Under the pieces are notes generated by a model. The model searched no databases. It was not told the DNA's origin and saw only the letters and a program-made list of their open reading frames with translations. Of a stretch of 54,843 nucleotides of DNA, positions 7,841-16,422 are shown in pieces. Position 1 is the stretch's first letter; each line of letters opens with the position of its first letter. This DNA comes from Elusimicrobiaceae bacterium (GTDB taxonomy: Bacteria; Elusimicrobiota; Elusimicrobia; Elusimicrobiales; Elusimicrobiaceae), in NCBI GenBank assembly GCA_016282685.1, contig JAEELM010000010.1, forward strand, positions 1 to 54,843, given 5' to 3'. The position numbers and the translations under genes were made by a program.

Positions 7841-8680
7841 TTAAAAGTGCCGTCCGGCACCGCCTCCGCCAAAAAAACTACCGCCACCACCTCTGCGTAT
7901 GCTTCTGCTTACGCCTACGCTGATACTGCCGCTGATAGCTACCCATACAAACACACCAAACAACATCACCAAGCCCTTTAATTCGGGCATAAAAGAATAA
8001 ATCCAAACCAGCCCTGTGATAAGAAATAAAGAGCCTATTAGAAAGAAAAGAATCTTTCCGCGAAAAGATAATGCGTAAGAGTTGGCAGCCACAATCATCA
8101 CAGCAACCCCCAATACCAACACACCCATCATCAGTATAAATTCCACTCCTTCAGGTAAAAAAGGAAAGTGTGACGCTTTCCCTGAAAACGCTTTCTTTTT
8201 TTCTATCTGCTTGTCTTTTAAAAATTCAGCCAGATGGTCCGTAAGGGATATAAGGCCTTCTTCATATTGGTCCCATTTGAAATATGGGACTGCGTACTGG
8301 TCTAATAAATCACCGGCTTGTGCATTCGTTAGGATGGTTTCTGTCCCGTAGCCAGTATCCAAGCGGACCTCCCGTTGAGAAGGTACTAGTGTAATTAAAA
8401 TACCGTTTCGGGTCTCTTTGTTGCCCACTTTCCAATGGTTTCCCAATCGTTGCGTATAAATGCTGACCGGCTGGCCGCGGGTGGAAGATAAAATAACCAG
8501 GGCTACTTCAAAATTGGAAATGTCGTGAAGTGTTTGTGTAATGTGCGTGCGCGCGGAAGGCGAGAGTAAATTTATTTCGTCTGTTACAGAACCGGTGGCG
8601 GTAGGAAAAAGCGTTTCGTCAGCCAAAGACAAACCCCACACGCTACACAAAGCCAAACAGGTAAGCAAAATTTTTTTCAT
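7841..8680 (-). CDS. TPM-domain (TLP18.3/Psb32/MOLO-1) membrane protein
   Basis: 279 residues: signal peptide (MKKILLTCLALCSVWGLSLA), a TPM domain at about 25-160 (GSVTDEINLLSPSAR, LGNHWKVGNKETRNGILITLVPSQREVRLDTGYG), two or three membrane segments at about 175-255, and a Gly-rich tail ending GGGGSFFGGGGAGRHF. This is the YgcG architecture; TPM domains are suspected phosphatases or chaperones for membrane complexes. The start overlaps the fmt stop (ATGA). Confidence 0.9.
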   Translation of the reverse strand: MKKILLTCLALCSVWGLSLADETLFPTATGSVTDEINLLSPSARTHITQTLHDISNFEVALVILSSTRGQPVSIYTQRLGNHWKVGNKETRNGILITLVPSQREVRLDTGYGTETILTNAQAGDLLDQYAVPYFKWDQYEEGLISLTDHLAEFLKDKQIEKKKAFSGKASHFPFLPEGVEFILMMGVLVLGVAVMIVAANSYALSFRGKILFFLIGSLFLITGLVWIYSFMPELKGLVMLFGVFVWVAISGSISVGVSRSIRRGGGGSFFGGGGAGRHF

Positions 8681-9639
8681 TTTGTTTTTTCTTGCGTAAA
8701 AAATAATCCGTTAGGGTGTACTTGGTAGCCATTGGCAAATGCATCAGCAGGCATGGTTTTTTTACCGGCCGGTTGCACATTGCACAACCAAACACATCCC
8801 TCTTTGCATTGCACCAAAATTCCTTTGTTGCGTTCAACGGCCAACACTGTGCCCGGTTGTGCGGCGCAAGTATCGGGCCCCGGTTGGGTACGCCCGACGG
8901 TCAGCCATTCGGTTTTTCCGTTGCGTGTAAAGGGAATTTTGGGTTTGGGGCCGCACGCAAGGCCGCGCACGCGGTTGTGTAAATCTTGCGCGGAAAGTTT
9001 TTCCGGGTGCAAGAATGCATCTTCTTTGGTGAGCATGGGGGCTAACGTAGGCGCGCCCGTTTGAGGGGTTTGTATCATGCGGCCGTTTTCAAGTTGTGTA
9101 AAAACTTCTTGTAACCCTTCCAACCCCAGGGGAATTAATTTTTCAAAAAGTGTTTGTGCATTGTCTTGCGGATCAATCGCTATTTCTTTTTGCAAAAACA
9201 ACGGGCCGTCGTCCATTCCGGGACGAATCCAAAAAATAGAAATGCCGGTTTTGGTAAGGCCTTGAATAAGAGATTGTTGCACCGGTGCGGCTCCGCGCAG
9301 TTGCGGTAGAAGTGAAAAATGGACATTAAGAAGTCCCAGTTTGGGCAAGGCCAGAAAGTCCGGCCGAAAAATTTTTCCATAAGCTACGACAACGCCCAAA
9401 TCAAAGGGAGTGGCGGCAATTGCATTGTAACTGTCTTTGAGTTTTTCCGGCGATAAAACGGTTAGTCCCAGCTCTTGTGCGCGTTTTTTAACAGGGCAGG
9501 GCGAAATTTCCATTCCGCGTCCGCGCGGTTTATCGGCCTGCGTAACGGCAAGCTGCAAGTGAGTCAGCTGATGTGTAAGTTCCAAATAGGGAACGGCAAT
9601 TTCAGGAGTGCCGAAAAAAATTGTATTGAGTTTTGACAT
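8677..9639 (-). CDS. fmt: Methionyl-tRNA formyltransferase
   Basis: Formylates initiator Met-tRNA using 10-formyl-THF. 320 residues, normal. N-terminal TIFFGTPEIAVPYLE, QADKPRGRGMEI, the catalytic region LLNVHFSLLPQLRGAAPVQ (Asn-x-His; family HxSLLPxxRGxxP), and the C-terminal Formyl_trans_C domain. It opens the minus-strand operon running to rplS. The -10-like TAAAAT is seen just upstream. Confidence 0.96.
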   Translation of the reverse strand: MSKLNTIFFGTPEIAVPYLELTHQLTHLQLAVTQADKPRGRGMEISPCPVKKRAQELGLTVLSPEKLKDSYNAIAATPFDLGVVVAYGKIFRPDFLALPKLGLLNVHFSLLPQLRGAAPVQQSLIQGLTKTGISIFWIRPGMDDGPLFLQKEIAIDPQDNAQTLFEKLIPLGLEGLQEVFTQLENGRMIQTPQTGAPTLAPMLTKEDAFLHPEKLSAQDLHNRVRGLACGPKPKIPFTRNGKTEWLTVGRTQPGPDTCAAQPGTVLAVERNKGILVQCKEGCVWLCNVQPAGKKTMPADAFANGYQVHPNGLFFTQEKTK

Positions 9640-9704
9640 GCTTTTATTTTAGCAAAATGAAAGGGAACGATTGGGAAAATTTATTTCTATTTTTTATTAA
9701 TTGA

Positions 9705-9726
9705 AAACCCCGCGTTTGCGGGGTTT
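9705..9726 (-). terminator. Intrinsic terminator after the tRNA-like element
   Basis: Stem ACCCCGC / GCGGGGT (9707-9713, 9718-9724) with loop GTTT; on the minus strand it is followed by TTTTC. It lies just downstream of the second GGAGAGG-bounded element and upstream of fmt. Confidence 0.7.
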
Positions 9727-9734
9727 GAATTATA

Positions 9735-9893
9735 CGGAGAGGGAGGGATTTGCCCTACGTCAATTTCCTGACGGAAATTGCGCCCGGGCCCGCCCTCGCG
9801 GTTTTTGCCTTTCGGACTGCGCCCTCAAACAAAAACATTGCTGCGGGCTTCAAATCCCGACGCGATACCAAGCAGTTGGTATCGATCCTCTCC
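9735..9893 (-). repeat. Structured element bounded by tRNA-Ser acceptor-stem sequence
   Basis: A 158-bp stretch that begins and ends with the tRNA-Ser acceptor arms (GGAGAGG at 9736-9742, CCTCTCC at 9887-9893). Its first 18 bases (9735-9752) repeat the tRNA 3' end exactly (9930-9947). Inside are strong inverted repeats: CGATACCAA/TTGGTATCG (loop 4) and CAATTTCC/GGAAATTG (loop 4), plus a CGGG/CCCG stem-loop. It is followed by its own terminator. It is not a functional tRNA: no anticodon arm is recognisable. It could be a decayed or remodelled tRNA-Ser duplicate, an integration scar, or a small structured RNA. Confidence 0.6.
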
Positions 9894-9904
9894 CCAAAAA
9901 ATTA

Positions 9905-9928
9905 GCCCCCTATACGGGGGCAAATTTT
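9905..9928 (-). terminator. Intrinsic terminator of tRNA-Ser
   Basis: Stem GCCCCC/GGGGGC (9905-9910, 9916-9921), loop of 5. On the minus strand a TAATTTTTT run follows. It lies immediately 3' of the tRNA gene. Confidence 0.75.
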
Positions 9929-9929
9929 T

Positions 9930-10014
9930 CGGAGAGGGAGGGATTTGAACCCTCGAAACCTTGCGGTTTACAGGTTTTCGAGACCTGCTGTTTCAACCAC
10001 TCACACACCTCTCC
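9930..10014 (-). tRNA. tRNA-Ser (anticodon CGA)
   Basis: 85-nt class II tRNA on the minus strand. Acceptor stem GGAGAGG/CCTCTCC with discriminator G, D-loop GAGTGGTTGAAAC, anticodon stem CAGGT/ACCTG with loop CTCGAAA (anticodon CGA), a long variable arm (AACCGCAAGGTT) and T-arm GAGGGTTCAAATCCCTC. CCA is not encoded. Confidence 0.95.
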
Positions 10015-10104
10015 AAAAGGGATGTTTATAAAGGATTGCGGTACCTTTTTATTATAGCAAATTATAAGACGGATGTGCGCGTGGTTGTATAGGTTTTTGC
10101 CCGT

Positions 10105-10132
10105 AAAAAAGGCTCCCGTTAAGGAGCCTTTT
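10105..10132 (-). terminator. Intrinsic terminator of the RDD gene
   Basis: Stem AAGGCTCC/GGAGCCTT with a 6-nt loop; on the minus strand it runs into TTTTTT. Confidence 0.85.
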
Positions 10133-10149
10133 AAGGAAAGATAGCTTTA

Positions 10150-10716
10150 TTAGTGAGGCATAATCGCCGCCAAGAAGAGGAACAAAAACAAGACGGCAAG
10201 TAGCGTAACAACCACCGAACCGATCAGCACGGCAATCACACACCCGGTTTTTTCTTGTGGGGTGGGGTCTATTACTAAAGAACTGGCCATAATATCATGC
10301 AGGCACTGCTTTTTCTCTGTCCACAAGCACATGAGAAACCCGATCCCTAAAATAAGCCCGGACAAGATTTTACCGGCATTGCGCCCGATAGAACGCAAAA
10401 AAGTAATACGTTGACCATTGAGGTCCGTTACCTTTAAGTTGAATATGCGTTTGCCGATAGTGGCTTGCCAGGAAGAGGATTCCGGCCAGGCATAATAAAC
10501 CAAGAAAGCAGCCAAAGAAAGCAGGATTGAAAAAACGTTAGTGAAGATAGTCATTCCCATCGGCATTTCTTTTGTGCTGGAGATATCCCCGTTGGAAACA
10601 AAAACAAGTACCAATATCAAACCTACCACGAACTGGATGGCATAGGTAATAGCCGAGCAAATAAAGCTGTCCAAAAGATACGCTGCGGCGCGTTTCCAAA
10701 AAGTTGCGTAATTCAT
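10150..10716 (-). CDS. RDD-family membrane protein
   Basis: 188 residues with four hydrophobic segments. Opens FWKRAAAYLLDSFICSAITY, the RDD pattern (Arg then Asp facing the membrane core: RAAAYLLD), followed by segments near 75-95, 120-140 and 165-185; the middle holds WQATIGKRIFNLKVTDLNG, typical of the family (GKRLxGLRV). Function unknown; some RDD proteins are Na+/H+ exchangers or accessory transporters. It lies 9 bp after the hydrolase gene, with a good Shine-Dalgarno (AAGGAGA), so the two form an operon. Confidence 0.88.
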   Translation of the reverse strand: MNYATFWKRAAAYLLDSFICSAITYAIQFVVGLILVLVFVSNGDISSTKEMPMGMTIFTNVFSILLSLAAFLVYYAWPESSSWQATIGKRIFNLKVTDLNGQRITFLRSIGRNAGKILSGLILGIGFLMCLWTEKKQCLHDIMASSLVIDPTPQEKTGCVIAVLIGSVVVTLLAVLFLFLFLAAIMPH

Positions 10717-10725
10717 AATCTCTCC

Positions 10726-11559
10726 TTATAACTTATTTATAAAATCTAATACTGCCTGTTCGAACCATAGCGGACTATCGTGCTCGCCCCCTTCGGCGAT
10801 AAAAACTTCAGTTTGGGCCGGGGCCTTGGCGGACAAGGCAGTTGTTAAGAAAGCAGGAACCACTTTGTCTTGCCGGGAAGCGCCGATTAGCAACGGGGTG
10901 CGGATTTCCCCAATGCGGGCTGTTTGGTCAAACTGTTTGTCCCACAAGAACGGCTTTAATAAAACGGATAAAATCGGCGCGAGAAAGCGGTCTTTTTCCC
11001 GCCGGGCCAAAGTGAAAAAAGCCATGTCCGTGGTATTGGTAAAAGGACTTTGCAAAATAGTGGCTTTGAACGGCCAGTCGTTGTGTTCGGCAGCCAAGTC
11101 AATGGCCGGGGTGCTGCCTAAAGAAACGCCCCATAAAATAATTTCTTGCGGGGAAATGAGTTTCCTTTCCATGAGGAAGTTTAAGGCGCTTTGTCCGTCT
11201 TCCTTCATATTCTTTTCAGACGGTTTCCCTTCGGATTTCCCATATCCGCGGTAGTCAAATAACAGTGCGCCAAAGCCTTCTTGTATGTAGGGAACCATGA
11301 AGTTTTGAACAGTATAGACATTTTGTTTATTACCGTGGAACATAAGGAAAGTGGGGTGCCCTTTACGGGCCGGTGCATAGAGAGCGGAGAGAATGCTGCC
11401 ATCTTGGGCCGGGAACATTACTTCCGAGAAAGCCGCCTGGTAGGAATACTCGTTTCGTGGAAAGCCAAAGACAAACACGTCTGCTGTTTTTTCTAAAAAC
11501 AACGCCCATGCTGCTAGTAAAATAAGTAGTAAAATGAGAGGTAAATGTTGTTTGAACAT
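10726..11559 (-). CDS. Membrane-anchored alpha/beta hydrolase
   Basis: About 277 residues. N-terminal membrane anchor or uncleaved signal (LPLILLLILLAAWALFL), then an alpha/beta hydrolase fold: oxyanion region FLMFHGNKQN, FDYRGYGKSEG, nucleophile elbow GVSLGS, acidic residue in GASRQDKVVP and catalytic His in GGEHDSP. This resembles the YfhR/BAAT-like group of uncertain substrate. The start at 11559 (third codon of the longest frame) is preferred because AGGAT sits at proper distance from it, while it is only 1 bp from the first ATG. Confidence 0.88.
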   Translation of the reverse strand: MFKQHLPLILLLILLAAWALFLEKTADVFVFGFPRNEYSYQAAFSEVMFPAQDGSILSALYAPARKGHPTFLMFHGNKQNVYTVQNFMVPYIQEGFGALLFDYRGYGKSEGKPSEKNMKEDGQSALNFLMERKLISPQEIILWGVSLGSTPAIDLAAEHNDWPFKATILQSPFTNTTDMAFFTLARREKDRFLAPILSVLLKPFLWDKQFDQTARIGEIRTPLLIGASRQDKVVPAFLTTALSAKAPAQTEVFIAEGGEHDSPLWFEQAVLDFINKL

Positions 11560-11688
11560 GCACATATCCTAGCAAAAAAAAGCAAAAGAGTGAAATTTTT
11601 TTCACTTTTCCCAATACAAAGGGCTTTGCAGGAGGCCTTATAAGTGGTATAATAAAAATAACTTTGTATTGTGTAAGCAGGTGTTTAG

Positions 11689-12528
11689 ATGAGTCAGTCT
11701 TGTTCCCATAATTGTGAAACTTGTAGTGCTAATTGTGATAGTCGTAACACCGTTCCGCAAAAAATAGCTCCCCATAAAGTAAGCCGTATCGGGCATGTAA
11801 TTGGAGTGTTGAGCGGAAAAGGCGGTGTGGGAAAATCACTCGTGACCAGTTTGCTGGCCTGTGAAATGGCACGCCGTGGTTTGAAATGCGGTATTTTAGA
11901 TGGAGATATTACCGGCCCTTCTATTCCTAAAATGTTTGGTATTAACCAACGCGCTATGGGGGATAATATGGGTATTTATCCGGTCAGCAGCGAAAAGGGA
12001 ATGCAGGTAATGTCGTTAAATTTATTGTTGGAAGATCCCACCCAGCCGGTCATTTGGCGCGGCGCACTTATCACCGGAACCGTACAACAATTTTGGACAG
12101 ATGTGGTATGGGATGTGGACTATTTATTTATTGATATGCCCCCCGGCACAGGGGATGTGGCGTTAACCGTTTTTCAATCATTACCTTTAGATGGTATTGT
12201 AATGGTATCTACTCCACAACAGTTGGTACAAATGATTGTGGGTAAAGCCCTTAAAATGGCTAAAACCATGAATATCCCGCTTTTGGGACTGGTGGAAAAT
12301 ATGAGTTATCTGCCTTGCCCGCAGTGCGCAACAAAAGTGGAAGTGTTTGGCCCCAGCCAAGCCGAAAAAATGAAACAGGAATTTTCTATCCCTACCGTTG
12401 TACGCTTGCCCATTGACCCGCAAGTGTCCGCTCTGGCAGATCAAGGAAAAATAGAAAATTGTCATCTTACGCAGCTCTCCCCATTGGTGCAGGAGCTTGA
12501 AGAATTACAGGTAGCAAATGAAAAATAA
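11689..12528 (+). CDS. mrp: Mrp/NBP35-family P-loop ATPase (iron-sulfur cluster carrier)
   Basis: 279 residues. Binds and transfers Fe-S clusters to apoproteins. Contains a Cys-rich N-terminus (C5, C9, C12, C16), deviant Walker A VLSGKGGVGKS at about 41-51, GILDGDITGPSIPKMFG, the FIDMPPGTGD switch, and CPQC at about 210-213, the cluster-bridging CxxC pair of the family. The Cys-rich N-terminal segment is of the Nbp35 type. A -10-like TATAAT lies about 35 bp upstream. It overlaps the next gene by 11 bp. Confidence 0.93.
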   Translation: MSQSCSHNCETCSANCDSRNTVPQKIAPHKVSRIGHVIGVLSGKGGVGKSLVTSLLACEMARRGLKCGILDGDITGPSIPKMFGINQRAMGDNMGIYPVSSEKGMQVMSLNLLLEDPTQPVIWRGALITGTVQQFWTDVVWDVDYLFIDMPPGTGDVALTVFQSLPLDGIVMVSTPQQLVQMIVGKALKMAKTMNIPLLGLVENMSYLPCPQCATKVEVFGPSQAEKMKQEFSIPTVVRLPIDPQVSALADQGKIENCHLTQLSPLVQELEELQVANEK

Positions 12529-15166
12529 AAAACGTAATTATGTAATGGTCGCAAACGTACTGTGCTTGAGTATTGCCTTGCACGCGCTGCCGCCATCTCC
12601 ACAGACGATAATGAAAGCTACACAACGCGCTGCCACAGCCGCGCGGAGCACCCCTGCCCAACGGATGTTGGAGCAAATGGTGCGTGATACTTCTTTTCGC
12701 AGCGGAATAAGCACCTCGTTGCCCTACCAACCGGTTATTTTCCCTCTGCAGGAACCGCTGGCTACGCTTTCGTTAGATGAGATTAAACGTCAAATTACTT
12801 TCCAAGCATATACACCGCAATTGTTTTCTTCTTGGGTACACCACATTAATCAGTTCCCCTATCAAAAGCTTTTGTACCAAAATTTTCTAAGTTTATCATT
12901 GCAAGGAATGCAGCCTGCCCCTGCCGATAAGAAGTTATTATTAAATTATCTGCGCACGGAAGCCCAACGACTGCTTACAGAAGTCAAAAAAGGTCCTGCC
13001 CAACAAGGCAGCGGCCAACCGGATGACGCACCGCTGTATCGGATGGAGGCTCAAGTAGAGCAGGAGGAGTTGCCGGAAGCGGACGCGGCAACAAGGTCGG
13101 TACTGTCGTATATCAAAACACCGCAGCAGCAAGTTGCCCTGCAACAGCTGGGATTTTGTTTAACCTCTATGGGGCTTTACGGCGAAGAAGAGGAAGTAAA
13201 ATTTTTACAACAAATTTACGCACAGGAACAACACTCCGTTTTGGAACCCGTTGTAATGGCATGGGTGGTGCGTTCGCTGTTTGCTTTAGGGGCCAACCAA
13301 GAGGCACACTCTTTGCTCCAACAAACACCCTCTTCCAATTTCAAAAAACAATTTGAACTGTTTGAACAGCGCCGTTTCCCGGCACTGCAGAACCGTTTAC
13401 AGGTGGACCCTTCTTTTGCCGCTTGGAAGCCGATGGTGCAAAAAACGGATCCTTCCGGCGTTGTTTTATTTGATTTTTCCGCTTTAGCTACCGATACGTT
13501 CATGGAATGGCGCAACATGTTGCAAGGCAAAGAAAGTACTGCCAAAATGCCCGATATACAAGCCGCTGTTGCAAAACCTGCTTCGCGGACCGAGCTTCTT
13601 TTCAACCGGAAGTATCCTTCCGGCTTGACAAGAACAGATGAGGAACGGTTGGTGCGCGATTGGTTGGATTATTACAAACACGGCTATTTCAAGCCGCGCA
13701 ACCAAATTGAAGTAATTGAAGGTATGTCTGCTGCCAAGGCCAATAACGTAATGGAATATATTTATTATATGACCATGGAGGAAGCGGAAGAACTGATTTT
13801 AAAACCGCTGCGCGAAACGGGCCGCTTGCCGGAATTTATGTATACGGCGGGTTTAATTCCCGATGCGGAGCGATTGCCGCACGGATATTACAAAAACAAA
13901 TTCAATAAAAATATCGCCCGGTTTGTGGAATTGGCTGATGAAGACGGCACCATTTATACACACAACGTAGAGTTAAAAGATTTGGTAATCGGCATGCGTG
14001 ATTATACGTTTGAACAGGGCTTTTCATACCGCAACCACCCGGAACTTACCAAAGGGCTGCGGCGCAACTGGGAAGAAATGGTGACTCAAATTGAAAAGAA
14101 AGGGTTACGGGCCGACCGCAATTATATCAATAAACTGTGGCACAAGCCAGTGCAATATCACGATGGGCAGAAAGTGATTAATGTCAGCTTGCGCGATTAT
14201 TTCACACAAGTGCGCCATTCGGCTGTGTATGAAGAAGATGTGGCCCCTTCTTTCTACTTAAACAGCCCCAAATGGGTGGCGTGGGAAAATGAACGCCGCA
14301 GTTTGCGTGCTACGGAAAAAATAGTTTCCAATCCGCAGGATGAAAAATTTATCAACCGTTGGCAACGCAAGCGGGCGCTCAAACATCCGGAAGATTACAT
14401 GACGTTGGAACAATTTGCCAACGTGATGCGGACCGCTTTCCTCAGCCGCTACGGCAATGCGCCCCGTGTTATTTTGGAAAAAGGGTTAGAAATGTCCCCG
14501 GCCGAAATGAACATCCGTGATATTCCGCCTTCTACAAACACCGTTAAAGTAAATAACTTTGAAAAAATCGGCGGCGTGTGCCAAATGTCCTTTGGAGACG
14601 GGGGCTATGCAGGCCCGGTAGAGGCCGGCTATGATGGAACTTCTACGGTTCCGCGCTTTGAATCGCACGTTTTTGACCAAGTGGAAGTAGTGGTGTTTGA
14701 CATGGAAAACCTGACGCCGATTGTGGTAACGTTGGATAAAGTATCGTACCTGAAAGATTTGAAGAAACCGGATGTAGACCGGGAACGTGCCAGTACCATG
14801 ATGAGCGACGGGCTTGATTTGTCGCGCGATTTGCTGACCGTTGAACAGGAAGAAAAAGCACTGGCCAATGTTCCCAACTTGCGTGCGACCATTTACCCGG
14901 TGCGGCGTATTTCACACCCGGAAAAAGTGCCGTATATGCATGGCGGCGGACTAGCGGGGTATTTGGCACTTTTTACGCCGGATTTTTACCCGCTTAAAAA
15001 AGTAAAACTGTTGCGGGAAGTGAACGGTAAAAAACAATGGGTAACCCAATACTACGTGCACAAAGCCGTACCGTTTTTGGCGGGTACCATTCACCGCGAA
15101 AATTTAACGCTTGCCCCACAGGTACAAGACCGTATCTATGTGCCGCCGCAAGAAAAACAAAAGTAA
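12518..15166 (+). CDS. Large exported protein of unknown function
   Basis: 882 residues with a signal peptide (MVANVLCLSIALHA, cut before LPPSP). No domain recognised. The first third is helical and Gln-rich and looks repeat-like (LQQLGFCLTSMGLYGEEEEV, FALGANQEAHSLLQQ), the remainder is a mixed globular region with many aromatic and charged residues and a Gly-rich stretch (FGDGGYAGPVEAGYDG, MHGGGLAGYL) near the C-terminus. The post-signal segment TIMKATQRAATAARS recalls the Ala-rich region after the signal in other exported proteins here. It overlaps mrp by 11 bp, so it is probably co-transcribed with it. Codon use matches its neighbours. Confidence 0.8.
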   Translation: MKNKKRNYVMVANVLCLSIALHALPPSPQTIMKATQRAATAARSTPAQRMLEQMVRDTSFRSGISTSLPYQPVIFPLQEPLATLSLDEIKRQITFQAYTPQLFSSWVHHINQFPYQKLLYQNFLSLSLQGMQPAPADKKLLLNYLRTEAQRLLTEVKKGPAQQGSGQPDDAPLYRMEAQVEQEELPEADAATRSVLSYIKTPQQQVALQQLGFCLTSMGLYGEEEEVKFLQQIYAQEQHSVLEPVVMAWVVRSLFALGANQEAHSLLQQTPSSNFKKQFELFEQRRFPALQNRLQVDPSFAAWKPMVQKTDPSGVVLFDFSALATDTFMEWRNMLQGKESTAKMPDIQAAVAKPASRTELLFNRKYPSGLTRTDEERLVRDWLDYYKHGYFKPRNQIEVIEGMSAAKANNVMEYIYYMTMEEAEELILKPLRETGRLPEFMYTAGLIPDAERLPHGYYKNKFNKNIARFVELADEDGTIYTHNVELKDLVIGMRDYTFEQGFSYRNHPELTKGLRRNWEEMVTQIEKKGLRADRNYINKLWHKPVQYHDGQKVINVSLRDYFTQVRHSAVYEEDVAPSFYLNSPKWVAWENERRSLRATEKIVSNPQDEKFINRWQRKRALKHPEDYMTLEQFANVMRTAFLSRYGNAPRVILEKGLEMSPAEMNIRDIPPSTNTVKVNNFEKIGGVCQMSFGDGGYAGPVEAGYDGTSTVPRFESHVFDQVEVVVFDMENLTPIVVTLDKVSYLKDLKKPDVDRERASTMMSDGLDLSRDLLTVEQEEKALANVPNLRATIYPVRRISHPEKVPYMHGGGLAGYLALFTPDFYPLKKVKLLREVNGKKQWVTQYYVHKAVPFLAGTIHRENLTLAPQVQDRIYVPPQEKQK

Positions 15167-15214
15167 GGCAGCACACAACCTTTGCGAAATGATACAATAG
15201 AATAAGAGTTATTT

Positions 15215-16420
15215 ATGTTGACACTTTCCAAACGTATTGCGCAAATCGGGGATTCCCCTACTTTAAAAATTAATGCTACCGCACGCGCTTTAAAAGCCGC
15301 CGGCAAACCTGTGATACACCTGGGAGGGGGGGAGCCTACTTATCCTGCCCCACAAGCTACGGTGGAAGCAATTATTAAGAAGGCGCAAAGCCGCCAAATC
15401 AAATACACGCCGTTTTCCGGCACTATGGAACTCAAACAAGCGGTACTGCATTATACGCAGCGTTATTACGGGCGGACATTTGAACCGAAAAATGTATTGA
15501 TCAGCGCCGGGGCCAAACAAGCTTTATTTAATTTCTTGATGGCAGTAGTAGAGCCCGGAGATGAGGTCGTTTTCCCTGCGCCGTATTGGGTGAGTTACCC
15601 GGAAATGGTAAAACTGGCGGGGGGAACACCGGTTATTGTGCGCCCGACAAAAGGCTTGCAAGTAACTTTTGAACAGATGCAAAATGCCGTAACGCCCAAA
15701 ACTAAAATAATTTTACTTAATAGTCCCTGTAACCCCTCCGGCCAAATTTATAGTGAAGATTTTGTACGCCGATTGGTTAGTTTGGCGGAAGAAAAACAAA
15801 TTTTTTTAGGAATGGATGATATTTATCATCAACTGGTTTTTGACGGAGCCCAAACGCCCAACCCTTGTACGTATGCCAAAGAAGGGAAAAACCTGGTACT
15901 GCTCAACGGCGTTTCTAAGTTATACGGATTGACGGGATTGCGTATTGGGTGGGCTGTGAGTGGTAATACCGATTTGATAGCGGCTATGGGAAAAATCCAG
16001 GGACAGAGCACGTCTTGCAATAGTGATTTGTCCGAATGTGGGGCTGCCGCTGCTTTGGAAGGGAATCAAGATTGTATCCAAGATTTATGCCGCGTGTTAA
16101 AAGAAAACCGCAATATATTACTGGAAGAATTATCGCAAATTCCCTTTATTAGGGTAGAAAAACCGCAAGGTACGTTCTACTCTTTCGTAGATTTTAGCCA
16201 CTACAACACGGATTCCAACGCGCTGGCCGCGTATTTATTGGAAAAAGCGTTGGTGGCTGTTGTACCCGGTGCTGCTTTTGGGGCGGAAGGGTACCTGCGC
16301 ATTAGTTTTTGTGCGGACAAAAATGCTATTATAGAAGGAGTCCGCCGGATTCGCTGGGCGCTGGATGAAACCGCTCCGAATGAAATAAAAATCGGGGATA
16401 AAATTGTAACGAGGAATTAA
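15215..16420 (+). CDS. Class I aminotransferase (aspartate aminotransferase type)
   Basis: 401 residues, PLP-dependent fold type I, subgroup of AspB/AspC-like enzymes: transfers the amino group between aspartate (or a related amino acid) and 2-oxoglutarate. Visible: GGGEPTYPAPQATVEA, YTPFSGTMELKQAV, SAGAKQALFN, NSPCNPSGQIY, GMDDIYHQLVF, the PLP-lysine motif NGVSKLYGLTGLRIGW (Lys near 235) and the C-terminal LRISFCAD arginine that binds the alpha-carboxylate. Substrate range cannot be fixed from sequence. It ends 2 bp before pckA, so the pair may link aspartate to oxaloacetate and PEP. Confidence 0.92.
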   Translation: MLTLSKRIAQIGDSPTLKINATARALKAAGKPVIHLGGGEPTYPAPQATVEAIIKKAQSRQIKYTPFSGTMELKQAVLHYTQRYYGRTFEPKNVLISAGAKQALFNFLMAVVEPGDEVVFPAPYWVSYPEMVKLAGGTPVIVRPTKGLQVTFEQMQNAVTPKTKIILLNSPCNPSGQIYSEDFVRRLVSLAEEKQIFLGMDDIYHQLVFDGAQTPNPCTYAKEGKNLVLLNGVSKLYGLTGLRIGWAVSGNTDLIAAMGKIQGQSTSCNSDLSECGAAAALEGNQDCIQDLCRVLKENRNILLEELSQIPFIRVEKPQGTFYSFVDFSHYNTDSNALAAYLLEKALVAVVPGAAFGAEGYLRISFCADKNAIIEGVRRIRWALDETAPNEIKIGDKIVTRN

Positions 16421-16422
16421 CC

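Noticed and set aside
9701-10057. Plus-strand open frame reading EREGFEPSKPCGLQ across the tRNA region
   Set aside because: This is the antisense translation of tRNA-Ser and its related element, a well-known false protein; no ribosome-binding site.
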